A stretch of 64,000 nt of DNA from Trichomonas vaginalis G3 (GCF_026262505.1 NC_067204.1:20801300-20865299), one strand, 5' to 3'. Shown: positions 48,463-59,894, counted from the first letter of the stretch. Notes: generated by a model from the letters alone, not told the origin. Program-made: numbers and translations.

Positions 48463-49068
48463 TTAGTGCTTTAACTGAAGGAGGAGAGTCTTCATGCGAG
48501 AAACATCCTTGACATGTAAATCTGCGCGGTTAAAGTCGATAAAGCTAACAACACCTTCCCACTGATTATCGTGCTTTTCTTCAAGAGATGCAATTGTTTC
48601 CTTGTCAACGTCAAGATTATGCTTTTTACGGCTCTCTTGTCCTTCCTCGAGTTTTTTATAATAGGCAGCGAGATCATCGTTTGCCTTCTGTTTCATTTTC
48701 TGTATATCTTCTTCTTCTTTACTGTCTATTTGAGCAATCTCGACATTCTTCTTCTCCTGCCATTCTACAAGAGCAGAGACCTTTTCTGGTTCAGCAGCTG
48801 GCTCGTTATAAGCAGCATAAATGTCGTCCTCGTTTTCTTGTTGTTCTTGTGGTGTATTTTCGGCAATTTCCTGATTTTCTTGATTTTCGACTGGTGTTTC
48901 AATATTTTCTGGCTGTGCGACACCATCCTGGCTGCCTGCTGGTGCTGCACCAGCACCAAAGAGGTCATCGCCGTTGTTGTCATTCAGCATACTTTCCATT
49001 TGTAAATGGCCTCCAAAACTGCAAACAAACTTTTTCAAATTTTGATGGCAACCGTTCACTTTCCCCAT
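48463..49068 (-). CDS. clathrin light chain
   Basis: The protein has 201 residues from the ATG at 49068, or 178 from the ATG at 48999 (MESMLNDNNGDDLFG), which looks more like a natural light-chain start. The acidic, Q/E/P-rich head gives way to a heavy-chain-binding helix (SALVEWQEKKNVEIAQ onward) and the conserved end WEGVVSFIDFNRADLHVKDV followed by SRMKTLLLQLKH, matching the family WxxVxxxxDFN and KDxSRMRxxLxxLK. It regulates the clathrin lattice on coated vesicles. Confidence 0.88.
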   Translation of the reverse strand: MGKVNGCHQNLKKFVCSFGGHLQMESMLNDNNGDDLFGAGAAPAGSQDGVAQPENIETPVENQENQEIAENTPQEQQENEDDIYAAYNEPAAEPEKVSALVEWQEKKNVEIAQIDSKEEEDIQKMKQKANDDLAAYYKKLEEGQESRKKHNLDVDKETIASLEEKHDNQWEGVVSFIDFNRADLHVKDVSRMKTLLLQLKH

Positions 49069-51051
49069 ATAAAACTTTTTTTAACGATGAGATTTTTATA
49101 TCCCGATTGCAAGTGTTAAAAATTAGGAATGCTAATTATTCTATAGAATATTTCAGTGAGCATCATATCTTTATTTACTATCTTTTTTTTCATCACCAGA
49201 TTTGATTTTTTTTTTCTAGCGTCTGTTTTTTATTGGTAACCAATGAAGTGATTCGTGTTACACACAATTGTCACAAAAATAGTTATTTCTCTTAGTATCG
49301 TTTTATTTTTATCTTCAGTTTTGATTTTTTTGTTTGTTTTCTTTTCCGTGTTACCATCAAATTATATTTTGTTGCATTCATCGACAAACACACGCCTCCT
49401 AAATGTATTTAAACTTCTATGTTTAACAATATTGAGTATAGAACAAAGATATTAATTCGATTATTTTGTTTAAGTTTTAAGATTGAGTAATATATAGGTA
49501 AATATACAAGATGAGCATATTTAAACTCATCAAATAGAATTTAATGATTCCATATTAATATCAACTCATTTTAAAACAATTTAAATTGAGAAACCTATGT
49601 TCCTCGTAGCGAAAGCTTGAAAATAGGATCATTTGGAAATCTAGTGGAAATTTATTCAAAATTGTTTTAATCCGCTATACGAATACGAGATTTTCCTTTT
49701 CCTTTACTAACACCCACATAAGTAAGAATCTAGATTCCCAATATATATAAGAGATTTATATTAATATTTTTATTTGAGTCAGCCTATCACTATTACAGTC
49801 AGTAATTTTTGCTTATATCTAGACTTTGTGCGACGGCGTTGATTTAGGGCTATGATATGATTACTTCATATCCTTACGATGAGACTTTGATATCATAAAT
49901 GAGAGACAATATGTATCGAATAGAACTCTAAGCCGCTGAACTATTAATGCAATGGATTTAGATAAGAACGAAATATTTAGGTAGGATCCATTTTTGACGA
50001 TCCGATCAACACATTCAAAATTTGAGAGAATTTTGAGTTCAATCGTTCAAACTTCAAACTTTCACAAATAGCATATAAAGTTGTAATCTTAAAATGTAAT
50101 TTTGCTATACGTTGAAGAAGAGTTATTGAATAAGAGAGAATTGCATAGAAATAACCTCAGAACTATCATCTGGCAGGTTATCCAGTTGGATTTAGAATTG
50201 ATTATACAAGTTCTGGCTGCGTGAATAACAAAACTATCAGAATAACAGATTTCAACACTCATTTTACTATTTGCCCATAAATTTCCTTCAATATTTCACT
50301 ACGATATCACAGCTGAGTTAAAATATATTTTAGAAATCCATTAGATTTCACTTCAACGAACTTTGCGTTTGGATTCCATTTTGAATATGCCAGTCATTTA
50401 AAACAACTTTGATATTATGAATCACTATTAATTGTAATCATGATCCATCATTTATCTCATAAGAGTTATTTTGAGAATGCGCTATAATTCAAATTTTTAT
50501 ATCATTCTGAAAAGTATATTTGGTGCTAATAAACTGCATTAGCTCAATTTTTAAGAATTTAAAAAATGTGGTCAATTTACACTCGAATGGAATCTCACAG
50601 TCTCATCACACTTTTCAATGCTCGATTTTTAAAAACTGTTTAAAAATGGAGCTTATATTGAAATAGTGTAGAGACTAAAAATTACCACAGACTATTTCAG
50701 AGGATTGAGTTGCCACTCAATCCTCTGAAAAATCTGAGGTAATTTGCAAAATTATTTTTAACTTTTCAATGCACCTTCAATTTTTTAATTGCACCATTTA
50801 TCTTGGTATAGTATTATGTTATTAAACGCTCGTAATATCTATTCAAAAATCGTACTATTCAATTTTATGAAAATTTACACTCATCACCATGTTATCAAAT
50901 ATCAAATGCATTTATTTTTTTAAAACGTATTTTAGCACTTCTCAAATTTTGAAACTGTTTTCTGAACTTCCCTTATTAACGTAGACATCTTTCTTATGAG
51001 ATTTTCAAATGAATTTTAAATTTTTAGATGTTTTGAATTTATTTTTTCTCA
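49069..51051. other. 2-kb gene-free stretch
   Basis: No supported gene. The only structure is the hairpin near 50680-50746. The rest is AT-rich, and it presumably contains the promoter of the long cyclase gene; the bases just before its ATG read TTTTTTCTCA. Confidence 0.5.
50680..50746. repeat. extended palindrome
   Basis: Perfect 15-base arms TTCAGAGGATTGAGT (50696-50710) and ACTCAATCCTCTGAA (50715-50729) enclose TGCC. Beyond them AATTACC on the left and GGTAATT on the right continue the symmetry imperfectly, giving about 67 bases. This could be a tiny inverted-repeat element or a structured RNA. Confidence 0.75.
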
Positions 51052-54000
51052 ATGGAAAACAATACTAATCACTCACGTGGATCTACTTCTTTTTCATCAA
51101 ATCTTAGCATGAGCGTTACAAATCGCTGGGCTGGTATGATTGAACAGTCTGTTTACAAAAAAACACGTAACTCACTGTTTCAATTAATATCTTATGTCTA
51201 CATTCAATGTCCTTCAATGTTCATCATGCATACAATTGTTTCAATCTTTAGATTGCTTCAATTTGTAGGACCTTTGTTCTTTGTTTCCTATAAAACACTT
51301 TGGTCCTCAGGTTCAATGTCATCGACAATTGTTTCTTTATTCAGTGTTTTCTTCCATATTTTTCCACCATCTATCCGCGAGAGCTGCACAATTCCATTTT
51401 TAGGTGTCTACGTTGGCTTATTAGGTTTGTTTTTCATTTTTACAATTTACTGTGCATTTTATTACAAACAGAACGCCAAATTACCAGATTGGGTTCCTAT
51501 TTTCATATATGTTTTCTTAAATACATTTGGATATTTATTACATCCAATCGCATTTCAGCTTGGTGGTGAAGAACTAAGCTTATTGATCATGGGAAAATCA
51601 TCGATTAATCATAAGGCCAGTATTGCATTGCTTTGTTTAACTTTAATTTTCTTCGGAATTTATACATGGTTAATCGCTACGATTACATCGACATCAATCC
51701 TATTCAATCCAACATCTTTGCTATCAGTTGTTGGCAGACCGCAGCTTATGATCTTTATTCTAACAAACGTTGTTACGTTATTAATCTCTACAGGCACAAG
51801 TCTTACGAAGATTCCTCGATTAGTTCTTCTCGGTGTTGCTGGTATCGGATATATTATTTCGATAATGATACCATTCATTGATGGCGGCTTTATTTCATTC
51901 TTACATTCAAGTTTAATCTTCGCTACATCAATGGCAGGACCATTATTATGCATCGGATGCATCGTCTTAGAAGTACTTAACGTTAAAGGTACAGAAGTTG
52001 TAATTATTCTCATTCTTGCAATATGGGGTATTATGTATGTGGTTTCTATCCTTATTTTGAATGCAAGAAGGCGTAAAATCCTCTTATTACTCGATGAGAT
52101 AGAAGAAAGCCAAGAAGCTTTCGAGCGTGTCAAATCTCCAAGATATTTCTCCGAAATTTGTGTCCAAGGATTCGCAAATGCCCATCCGATCTGCATCTCC
52201 TGTACAATCTTCACATATGCAACCAATGCATGGCAGGATAATGTCCTTATTTGGGTTCTTTACGCCAAATTTGCAACAATTTATCCAGAAGAAACAATGA
52301 AAATTGGTTGGATACAGCATCAAATGATGAGTTTGCATATCAAAGGTGCTACAAGCAAACACATACAAGAAGAGATCATTACCATTATCAGGACACGTGA
52401 AATCAACATTTCTGCCGAGTTAAAGAAGAAGTTGAACAGATTAAACAAAAAAGTTCAACTTGTCAAGAACAAATTAAGACATATTTGGGATCTCGTTATA
52501 CAAGGAAACACAGGAGATATGGATACATACATCACATTAACATACAACTCCATTGAAGACACATTGGCCGAGTACAACCACATAATGAGACAATATCCAA
52601 ACTCAAGATTTGTTGCGAGAAGTTATGCGAGATTTATGTTGGAAGTTCTTGCAGATCACGAGAAATTCAATGAATGGGCTGAGAAATCGAAACTCCTTCA
52701 GCGTGGTATCACTGTTAAACCTGATCACGCACATGAATTAGGTGTTTACTATTTCCCTAATTTGCCACAAAAATTAGAAGTTGGAGAAAACCAAGTCCAA
52801 GGACAAAACCCAGATTCCGAATCGAATTTCATGGAAATGGATGGAGAATATGATGAAAAAACTGCTACATCAATGGAACAATCAATTGCTTTAAGAAGAC
52901 AAATAGAAAATTTAAGAATTCCTTCAACATTCCATTCAACAATTCAGAGGATTTTAATCATCTTCATTTTATTCCTTCTTCCGATTGTTGCTGCCACAGT
53001 ATTGATCTTTTCCAAGACAAAGACATACAGCGAGCCATTGACATATCTCCAGAGTGTTTCCTTGCTGAGAACTTATCTCTTTATGACTGTTTCTTTCGGT
53101 GTTCACTACATTCACACTGAATTAGATCTTGTCAAACCAATTGAATCAAACGGTTTGGCCGGACCGTCATCTTTAGGTGGAACATTTAATTTGACACAGC
53201 AATTCAGCTACTTGTTGAATGAACTAACGAGTACTGTACAAGATTTGAACGGTTTGAGAGCAATTGCACAAGGAAATGTTGACATGGACTCAGCAAGACA
53301 TCATTTATTTGGCAATTTCTTGAATTTCACGCAATTCAAGAACACAACGTCCAACAAAACAGAATTAACATCAGTTTCCGTTGGCATCATGGAGATTGTC
53401 ACACAATTGAGTCATTTAACTGACAAAGCTTTTAATACTTCTATTTATGAAGACCCTAAGATTGTTACTCCAACATATAACGCTGTTCCTGTTGCAGATG
53501 CGATTTCTCTTTGTTTGAATGATATCAATAATTACATGGATGATCATCACGAATATATAACGAAAATTTTGTTGATTTTACAAATAGTTTGTTATATATT
53601 GATACCTGTTTTGTTGTTTGTTTTCTTGTATGTCGAAATCAAACACATAAACAACAACAAACTGACAATTTACAAATGCATGACATCATTACCTAAAAAC
53701 GTTGTCAGTGGTATCAGTGATTCATTCAAGATGATGAAAGATGAGCAACAAAGTGAAAATGCAAGTCATACGGAGCAAGACAGCAAAATCAACAAACAAG
53801 AAGAAAACATGCTTAAGATTTTCGCTACAGCAACTGATTCTAGTGGTTCCAAATTCAGTGATGCAATTTTAATGGTTACTTGCACTGTTTTATCAGTTAT
53901 TTTGGCTGTTTTAATGATTTATTTCATTGATCAACTCTTCATGACAATGTCTATTTCTATCCATGATTCAGCACCAAACATGGATAATTTGATGGGTGCT

Positions 54001-55689
54001 TTCGCTTACCAATGCTCAATGATGATGATGCTTTCAATCGTTTCTTCTGAAAACGTTGGTTATTCAATACATGGCGAGAAAAGTGAAGATATTATCACAA
54101 AAATTAACACACAATTGGTCAGTTCACTTGCATATTTCCACAAAGCTAGATATGGAAAAGAAGATGGTTCTACACGTCCTTTCAATGAATTTAATGAAGC
54201 CATTGTTGAATTGAACGAGAAATCCCATTGTTCGACATCAAACATTGTTGTTCCAAAGAATATGAGAGAATCATATGAATGTTTGAGTTTAGAAATGTTG
54301 TATTATTCTGTGGAAACAATTATTGAGTCATTGACACAACCAATGGAACAAAATCACCAATTGTTCTTCCCGAATGAAACAACGTTAACTAATCTTTGGG
54401 ATATAGAAACAGAGTTCCTTTATGATAAGTTCTTCCATCCAATATTCACAGAAATCATTCCTTTCATTGAAGATTCACTTTTGAAGTCAGAAACATCAAA
54501 ATTAATTGTTATTTATGTTATTTTTGTTTTGGAATTATTGGTTGAATTATATGTTATTTACCACTTCAAGATCGAAGAACAGTACATGAGATTCGCCCTC
54601 AAACTATTGTTACATTGCACACCATCGACAATTACTCAAATTCCTTTAATTGTCAATGTTTTGGGCGGAAACTTTAAATCAATAAAAGGTGACAGTACTT
54701 TATTGAACAAACAATTCTTCGATGAAGTTCTTGTTCAGCTTCCTGATCCTCTTATTATTGTTGATGAGTCCGGATGTATTTCATCAGTAAATACTCAAGG
54801 ACAAAGGATGTTCCAACAACCGAATTTGATTGGCACAAAAATGTCAGAATTTTGGAGTTTGGATGCTTTCGAAAGATCCATTTATAACTTGAGAAAACAA
54901 CCTCCTCAAGAAGAAGAGATTACTTATGTCGATACAACGAACACTAAGTTCAATCTCTCAGTGAAATCCTTGTCTTTCAACCAAGTAACCGCTTATCTTT
55001 TCAAGGATATAACTCAAAATGTAAGATATAATACTTTGATCGATGAAGAAAGAGGAAAAAGTGACAAATTATTAGAAAGTATTTTGCCAGCTAAATTAGT
55101 TAGAAGAGTACAGCAAGGAGAGAAGAACATCTCATTCTCTGTACAGTCAGCGAGTGTTGTATTCATGGATATCGTGTCTTTCACACCTTGGTGTGGAAGT
55201 TTGCCTGCAAACAGAGTTATGGAAATTTTGAACAGATTGTATAAAGAATTTGACGCAAAAGTAGCAAGTTTCCCGACAATGACTAAGATCAAATGCATCG
55301 GTGACTGCTACATGGCTGCTGGTGGTATTTTCGCAGAGATAAACCAACCAGCTGTTCATGCAAAGGAAATTGTTGAATTCGGAATTGAAGCAATTGGTGC
55401 TGTAGGTGTTGTGAATGAAGAAACGAAACAATCACTACAGATTAGAGTTGGTATTAACACGGGTGGACCTTTGGTTGCTGGTGTTTTAGGCTCTGGTAAA
55501 CCAACTTTCGAAATCCTTGGTCCAACAATTAACATGGCTCAACAAATGGAGCACCATGGTGTTCCAATGCAGGTACACATATCTAGAGCTGTCTATGAAC
55601 TGATTTACGGCGGTAATTTCAAGATTAAGGAAAGAGGTCAGATCGAGATTAAGAATGGTACAGTTGTAACATACCTTGTATCACCATAA
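51052..55689 (+). CDS. large multi-pass adenylyl cyclase (class III) with PAS-like domain
   Basis: The protein has 1545 residues. The N-terminal half has about ten membrane segments (residues 30-330), then a soluble helical block, further membrane segments near 630, 840, 960 and 1145, an inner PAS-like domain (about 1228-1310: LPDPLIIVDESGCISSVNTQ) and a C-terminal cyclase domain (about 1364-1545). Metal-binding aspartates are present at VFMDIVSF (D1373) and CIGDCYM (D1418). Lys1414 (KIKCIGD) and the acidic Glu1487 (FEILG) favour ATP over GTP. In the NxxxR motif the arginine is Gln1498 (INMAQQM), which should weaken transition-state binding unless a partner supplies it. The architecture matches the greatly expanded trichomonad cyclase family. 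Confidence 0.9.
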   Translation: MENNTNHSRGSTSFSSNLSMSVTNRWAGMIEQSVYKKTRNSLFQLISYVYIQCPSMFIMHTIVSIFRLLQFVGPLFFVSYKTLWSSGSMSSTIVSLFSVFFHIFPPSIRESCTIPFLGVYVGLLGLFFIFTIYCAFYYKQNAKLPDWVPIFIYVFLNTFGYLLHPIAFQLGGEELSLLIMGKSSINHKASIALLCLTLIFFGIYTWLIATITSTSILFNPTSLLSVVGRPQLMIFILTNVVTLLISTGTSLTKIPRLVLLGVAGIGYIISIMIPFIDGGFISFLHSSLIFATSMAGPLLCIGCIVLEVLNVKGTEVVIILILAIWGIMYVVSILILNARRRKILLLLDEIEESQEAFERVKSPRYFSEICVQGFANAHPICISCTIFTYATNAWQDNVLIWVLYAKFATIYPEETMKIGWIQHQMMSLHIKGATSKHIQEEIITIIRTREINISAELKKKLNRLNKKVQLVKNKLRHIWDLVIQGNTGDMDTYITLTYNSIEDTLAEYNHIMRQYPNSRFVARSYARFMLEVLADHEKFNEWAEKSKLLQRGITVKPDHAHELGVYYFPNLPQKLEVGENQVQGQNPDSESNFMEMDGEYDEKTATSMEQSIALRRQIENLRIPSTFHSTIQRILIIFILFLLPIVAATVLIFSKTKTYSEPLTYLQSVSLLRTYLFMTVSFGVHYIHTELDLVKPIESNGLAGPSSLGGTFNLTQQFSYLLNELTSTVQDLNGLRAIAQGNVDMDSARHHLFGNFLNFTQFKNTTSNKTELTSVSVGIMEIVTQLSHLTDKAFNTSIYEDPKIVTPTYNAVPVADAISLCLNDINNYMDDHHEYITKILLILQIVCYILIPVLLFVFLYVEIKHINNNKLTIYKCMTSLPKNVVSGISDSFKMMKDEQQSENASHTEQDSKINKQEENMLKIFATATDSSGSKFSDAILMVTCTVLSVILAVLMIYFIDQLFMTMSISIHDSAPNMDNLMGAFAYQCSMMMMLSIVSSENVGYSIHGEKSEDIITKINTQLVSSLAYFHKARYGKEDGSTRPFNEFNEAIVELNEKSHCSTSNIVVPKNMRESYECLSLEMLYYSVETIIESLTQPMEQNHQLFFPNETTLTNLWDIETEFLYDKFFHPIFTEIIPFIEDSLLKSETSKLIVIYVIFVLELLVELYVIYHFKIEEQYMRFALKLLLHCTPSTITQIPLIVNVLGGNFKSIKGDSTLLNKQFFDEVLVQLPDPLIIVDESGCISSVNTQGQRMFQQPNLIGTKMSEFWSLDAFERSIYNLRKQPPQEEEITYVDTTNTKFNLSVKSLSFNQVTAYLFKDITQNVRYNTLIDEERGKSDKLLESILPAKLVRRVQQGEKNISFSVQSASVVFMDIVSFTPWCGSLPANRVMEILNRLYKEFDAKVASFPTMTKIKCIGDCYMAAGGIFAEINQPAVHAKEIVEFGIEAIGAVGVVNEETKQSLQIRVGINTGGPLVAGVLGSGKPTFEILGPTINMAQQMEHHGVPMQVHISRAVYELIYGGNFKIKERGQIEIKNGTVVTYLVSP

Positions 55690-56450
55690 TTTCTTTTTTT
55701 ACTTTTTATATTTCTTTTTATTTTTTATTTTTTCATGCTAAAATTTTTTATTTACTTCTTTATTTCATTTTTACATGGCTAATATACACAGAGAATATTT
55801 GGACTGCCATTCTTAAGGGTGTACTTACAATCATTTTACATCTGATGTGATGAATTTCTCCTCATTCGATAGTTTACCGGCGTCGATGCTTTCCTACGTA
55901 AATGTATTCCTCCAAAACATTTCCATAATGAACTTCTCGCTTGAGTTATACCAGCCATTATGCCACAAGAAGAGATGGTTTCTTCTTTTTGAGCAGTTCG
56001 ATTGTGGATAAGATATTCCATAAAGTCTTTTTAATCACTGGTGGAATGGAATTGAAATATAGTGTAGGGCAAAATATGATGATGATGATAGAGAACAGTA
56101 CGATTGATTTGGAGTCAGAATTCTGTCTCCAACTCCCTTACCTTTTCTGAGAGTATCAACTAGATAATTACGTTAGAAACTGATAATTTACTAATCAGGA
56201 AATGGAAAACAGTACTGAGTTCCAATGTTATTACCAACACATTGCTCAATTCAATATTTATTACTAGATTTTTTTTTGAATATTTTAGAAAAATAAAAAA
56301 AAGATCTGTAATTTAGTTTAATTTTAAAGAGTTTAATAATACAATAGTAATGGTGTAACAATATATTGTAGTATTATAATATAACAATATTTTAACCTGA
56401 ATTTTGTATGATAAAGAACAAAATTTGATAATTTCAAACATGAAGTACGC
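55690..56450. other. intergenic stretch, possible solo element tip
   Basis: TTAA at 55815-55818 is followed by GGGTGTACTTACAATC, resembling the tips of the TTAA miniature elements, but no partner end was found. No gene seen. Confidence 0.45.
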
Positions 56451-56876
56451 TTAGACCTTTTGGGCTACGATGTACATGATTGCTGAGCCGATACCTAGGA
56501 TAAATTCTAGAATTTCGAGTGCTAAAGCAAAAATGTTGAAAATGAATTCAAGTCTTAATACGTATGTCTGAAATAGTGCGAAATATAAACTTCCGATGCC
56601 TGAAAACAGTGTAACAACTGCAAACATGATGAGTGCAACACCATCTAAACGTCTAACACCTCTATTACCAACTTTCGTACGGATTAATGACATAATTCCC
56701 CAACATACATAAAGAATAACATCCATTGGATAGTAAGGACCTGCATATGGTAATTCTATGCCTTTATAAATGAAAAGAAGAATATTAATGATAAATATAA
56801 GTGCTAACCATCCACTACTGACGTGAAGTAAAAGTCCGAGGAAAAGGCCTAAGATATTAGGTTGAGTTTCACGCAT
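56451..56876 (-). CDS. TMEM216/TMEM17-like transition-zone membrane protein
   Basis: The 141-residue protein has four membrane segments, the size and topology of TMEM216 and TMEM17. Diagnostic stretches are PYYPMDVILYVCWGIMSLIR, then KVGNRG and FALFQTYVLRLEFIFNIFA; QTYVLR in the third-to-fourth helix is close to TMEM216 itself. These proteins belong to the tectonic/MKS complex gating the base of cilia. In a trichomonad it would sit at the flagellar transition zone. Start: ATG at 56876, with a TCACA Inr candidate about 23 bases upstream. Confidence 0.75.
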   Translation of the reverse strand: MRETQPNILGLFLGLLLHVSSGWLALIFIINILLFIYKGIELPYAGPYYPMDVILYVCWGIMSLIRTKVGNRGVRRLDGVALIMFAVVTLFSGIGSLYFALFQTYVLRLEFIFNIFALALEILEFILGIGSAIMYIVAQKV

Positions 56877-57367
56877 TTTCAAACGGATTCTGACTTGTGA
56901 TATAAAAAAACCAGTATAAAATTGGATTTCAATCAAATAAAATCATGAAATAAACATGAAATATTATTATATACTTGCTCTTTAGTTTAAACAATAACAT
57001 AAAAATGCTGAAAAAAGACAAATTTCACCAGAATATGGTTATTCTAAAGAAATATTAAATGCTTATTATTGAGTTTAGCTTTTACATCATCAGTGGGCCA
57101 TTTCAACTCTATGAACTTCATCATATTTCATAATTTTAATTAGGATTTTTATCTGATCATTGTTTTGACATGCGCAACACAGTTATTTTTTCTTCAACAG
57201 ATATTTAAAACATTTTCCCCATTTAAAATGTTAATGAATGCCTTCGTTAATTTATATAAATCTTGTCACATAGTTATATGTTCATTGTTTTCCACTTGCA
57301 TAGCAAGGATTTCCTCTCTTCCAAATAATTCGTAATTTGCAGGATATTTTATTTTTAAAAATTTTTT
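56877..57367. other. intergenic stretch between divergent genes
   Basis: AT-rich; presumed promoters of both genes. No clear Inr before the ankyrin ATG. Confidence 0.5.
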
Positions 57368-59302
57368 ATGAGTGATCAAGATTTTCATCTAAATAAATAC
57401 AGAGAACTGCGAAGTATCTATAAATGCCACATCGAGTCATATATTGCGTTATTTCAATTAAGAACGAACAATGAAGAAGAATTAAACTCAATTTACAAAA
57501 TGATAAAAACAGAATTGATTGATTCAAAGAAATATCTCCCTCAAATTATTATAAAAGAAATTTTGAGTATCATTCCGTATAATAATCGCTACATAAAGTC
57601 ATATCTGATGCTTGCCAAACACATATCAGATGATTATCATATTACAGAGGTCAGAAAAATTCCAATTATCTCCAACTTTCTATTTAATGAAGAATACGGG
57701 ATTCAATTAGACAAATTTCATGATTTCGAAGATATTAATTCAGAAAATCTAAAAATTCATTCCGAAAATACGATTTACAAAGCAATTATGGATGACGATA
57801 AAGACGAGTTCATCTCTTTCACAATGAAAGAAGGATTTGATATAAATCAAAAGCTTCGAAGCAAATTATATCCAGAACATAATCATTATTATAAAGGATT
57901 GTCATTACTCGAATTATGCTGTTATCATGGAGCCGTTAATTGTTTTAATTACTTAAGAACAATGTTTGACGCATATATAACTGTAACATGCATTAATTTT
58001 TCATTTTTAGGAGGAAATGCAGAGATAATAATTGAATGTTTGAAATATCAAAAACCAGATGAAAATAGTATGGAATACGCAATTATTTCACACAATATTG
58101 ACTTTGTTACATTCTTGATGAATGAATATAATATTGAGATCGATTTATCATATTGTGGAAAATATAATAATCTTGATTCTTTTTTTGTTTATTTTGAACA
58201 AACAAATGATATTAACAAATGCTTTACTTTTTCAATTGTTTTTGATATACCTTCTCTTTGTGAGTATTTCCTTTCACTTGGGGCAAATATTGATGAGAAG
58301 GATCAAAAGGGAAATACAGTTCTTCATATAGCAGCAGAGGATAAGAGCTTAAAACTAATTGAATTAATACTTTCAAAAATAACAAATGTCGATGCAAAAA
58401 ACAAATACGGTTACACAGCTCTTCATAATGCCACATGGAGAAATAGGAAAGAAGTTGTTGAATTACTTCTTTCATATAATGCAAATGTCAATGAGAAAGA
58501 TTATGATAGAGAAACCGCTCTTCATATTGCAGCAGCGAGAAATAGTAAAGAAATAATCAAACTGCTTATTTCACACGGTGCAAATGTCAATGAAACGGAT
58601 GATGAAGGTCAAATTCCTCTCCACAAAGCAGCATATAATAACGCTAAAGAAGTGATTGAACAGCTTATTTTTTACCGATCACATATCAATGAGAAAGATA
58701 ACAATGGAAGCACAGCTCTTCATCATGCAACCAGCCGTAATAATAAAGAAGCAATTGAAGTTCTTCTTTCATATGGTGCAAAAATTGATGAAAAAGACTA
58801 TTACGGAGAAACTGCTCTTATTATTGCCGCGTGGAGAAATCAGAAAGAAATAGTTGAATTACTTCTTTCACACGGTGCCAATGCCAATATAAAAGATAAC
58901 AATGGAAGCACAGCTCTTCATCATGCAACCAGCCGTAATAATAAAGAAGCAATTGAAGTTCTTCTTTCATATGGTGCAAAAATTGATGAAAAAGACTATT
59001 ATGGTTACACCGCTCTTATTATTGCCGCGTGGAGAAATCAGAAAGAAATAGTTGAATTACTTCTTTCACACGGTGCCAATGCCAATATAAAAGATAAAAA
59101 AGGAAGAACAGCTCTTCATCATGCATCAATGGAAAATAACAAAGAAATAGCTGAGATTCTGCTTTTACATGGTGCAATTGTAAGTGAAAAAGATATCTAT
59201 GGACAAACACCTTTTTATTATGCATATTGGAGTGGTGAAGACAATGTCGACTATCATTCACAGAATAAAAATGACAAATATAGTGGAGGCCAATATTGGT
59301 AA
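57368..59302 (+). CDS. trichomonad ankyrin-repeat family protein, long
   Basis: The protein has 644 residues (MSDQDFHLNKYRELRSIYKC). Head domain 1-110, degenerate middle to about 290, then about ten ankyrin repeats. A 198-base, two-repeat unit is tandemly duplicated almost exactly (58697-58894 and 58895-59092), differing by only a few bases, so it arose very recently. The tail after the last repeat is hydrophilic. It is more diverged in the head than the other copies. Binding-scaffold role inferred. Confidence 0.9.
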   Translation: MSDQDFHLNKYRELRSIYKCHIESYIALFQLRTNNEEELNSIYKMIKTELIDSKKYLPQIIIKEILSIIPYNNRYIKSYLMLAKHISDDYHITEVRKIPIISNFLFNEEYGIQLDKFHDFEDINSENLKIHSENTIYKAIMDDDKDEFISFTMKEGFDINQKLRSKLYPEHNHYYKGLSLLELCCYHGAVNCFNYLRTMFDAYITVTCINFSFLGGNAEIIIECLKYQKPDENSMEYAIISHNIDFVTFLMNEYNIEIDLSYCGKYNNLDSFFVYFEQTNDINKCFTFSIVFDIPSLCEYFLSLGANIDEKDQKGNTVLHIAAEDKSLKLIELILSKITNVDAKNKYGYTALHNATWRNRKEVVELLLSYNANVNEKDYDRETALHIAAARNSKEIIKLLISHGANVNETDDEGQIPLHKAAYNNAKEVIEQLIFYRSHINEKDNNGSTALHHATSRNNKEAIEVLLSYGAKIDEKDYYGETALIIAAWRNQKEIVELLLSHGANANIKDNNGSTALHHATSRNNKEAIEVLLSYGAKIDEKDYYGYTALIIAAWRNQKEIVELLLSHGANANIKDKKGRTALHHASMENNKEIAEILLLHGAIVSEKDIYGQTPFYYAYWSGEDNVDYHSQNKNDKYSGGQYW

Positions 59303-59894
59303 GAGGACGAGTTTAAATGAGTGCTAGTTACATTAGTGGCTTTGAAAAAAATGCTTTTTGCTATCTAGATTTTGTAAAGTCAGAGCAAACTACTTTAAAC
59401 GAATAACAATAGAAATTATCATGTATTTAATAAAATATACTGTTTAATGCTAAATATTTATAATGAATTTTCAAAATATGATGTATTGACTTGAATGCGC
59501 AACTAAATTCATTGATGATAAAAATAATCTTTTGCGATTATTCAAACTTTTAGATTTTTAACTTTTATAAAAGCTAGAATTCGCAAAATATTAAAGACAT
59601 TGTTAAAAAAGGGAGTTTTTGGTTATAATAATAAATTTGTTTAAATAACAAGATATGCCTAAGTGCAGATAAACTATTTCTGACTCATACAACATTGAGA
59701 TAACTCATAATGATTTGTTCGGAAAGATTCAAAAATTAAGTCATAAAAAAATAGAAATTTCTGATACTAATTGAAATTCCAATACCTGTAAGTGTTATAT
59801 TCCTGACGTAGTGCCTTCATTTTATCAGCACGAAGCGGCAAAAGAAATTAAATCAAAATATGATTCAATCTAGTAAATTAAAGCTAATATAATA
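59303..59894. other. convergent 3' intergenic stretch
   Basis: AT-rich spacer; nothing seen. Confidence 0.5.

Noticed and set aside
49255-49455. Hydrophobic 66-codon frame beyond the clathrin light chain gene
   Set aside because: AT-rich DNA readily encodes such F/L/I-rich frames; there is no conserved motif and no proper start.
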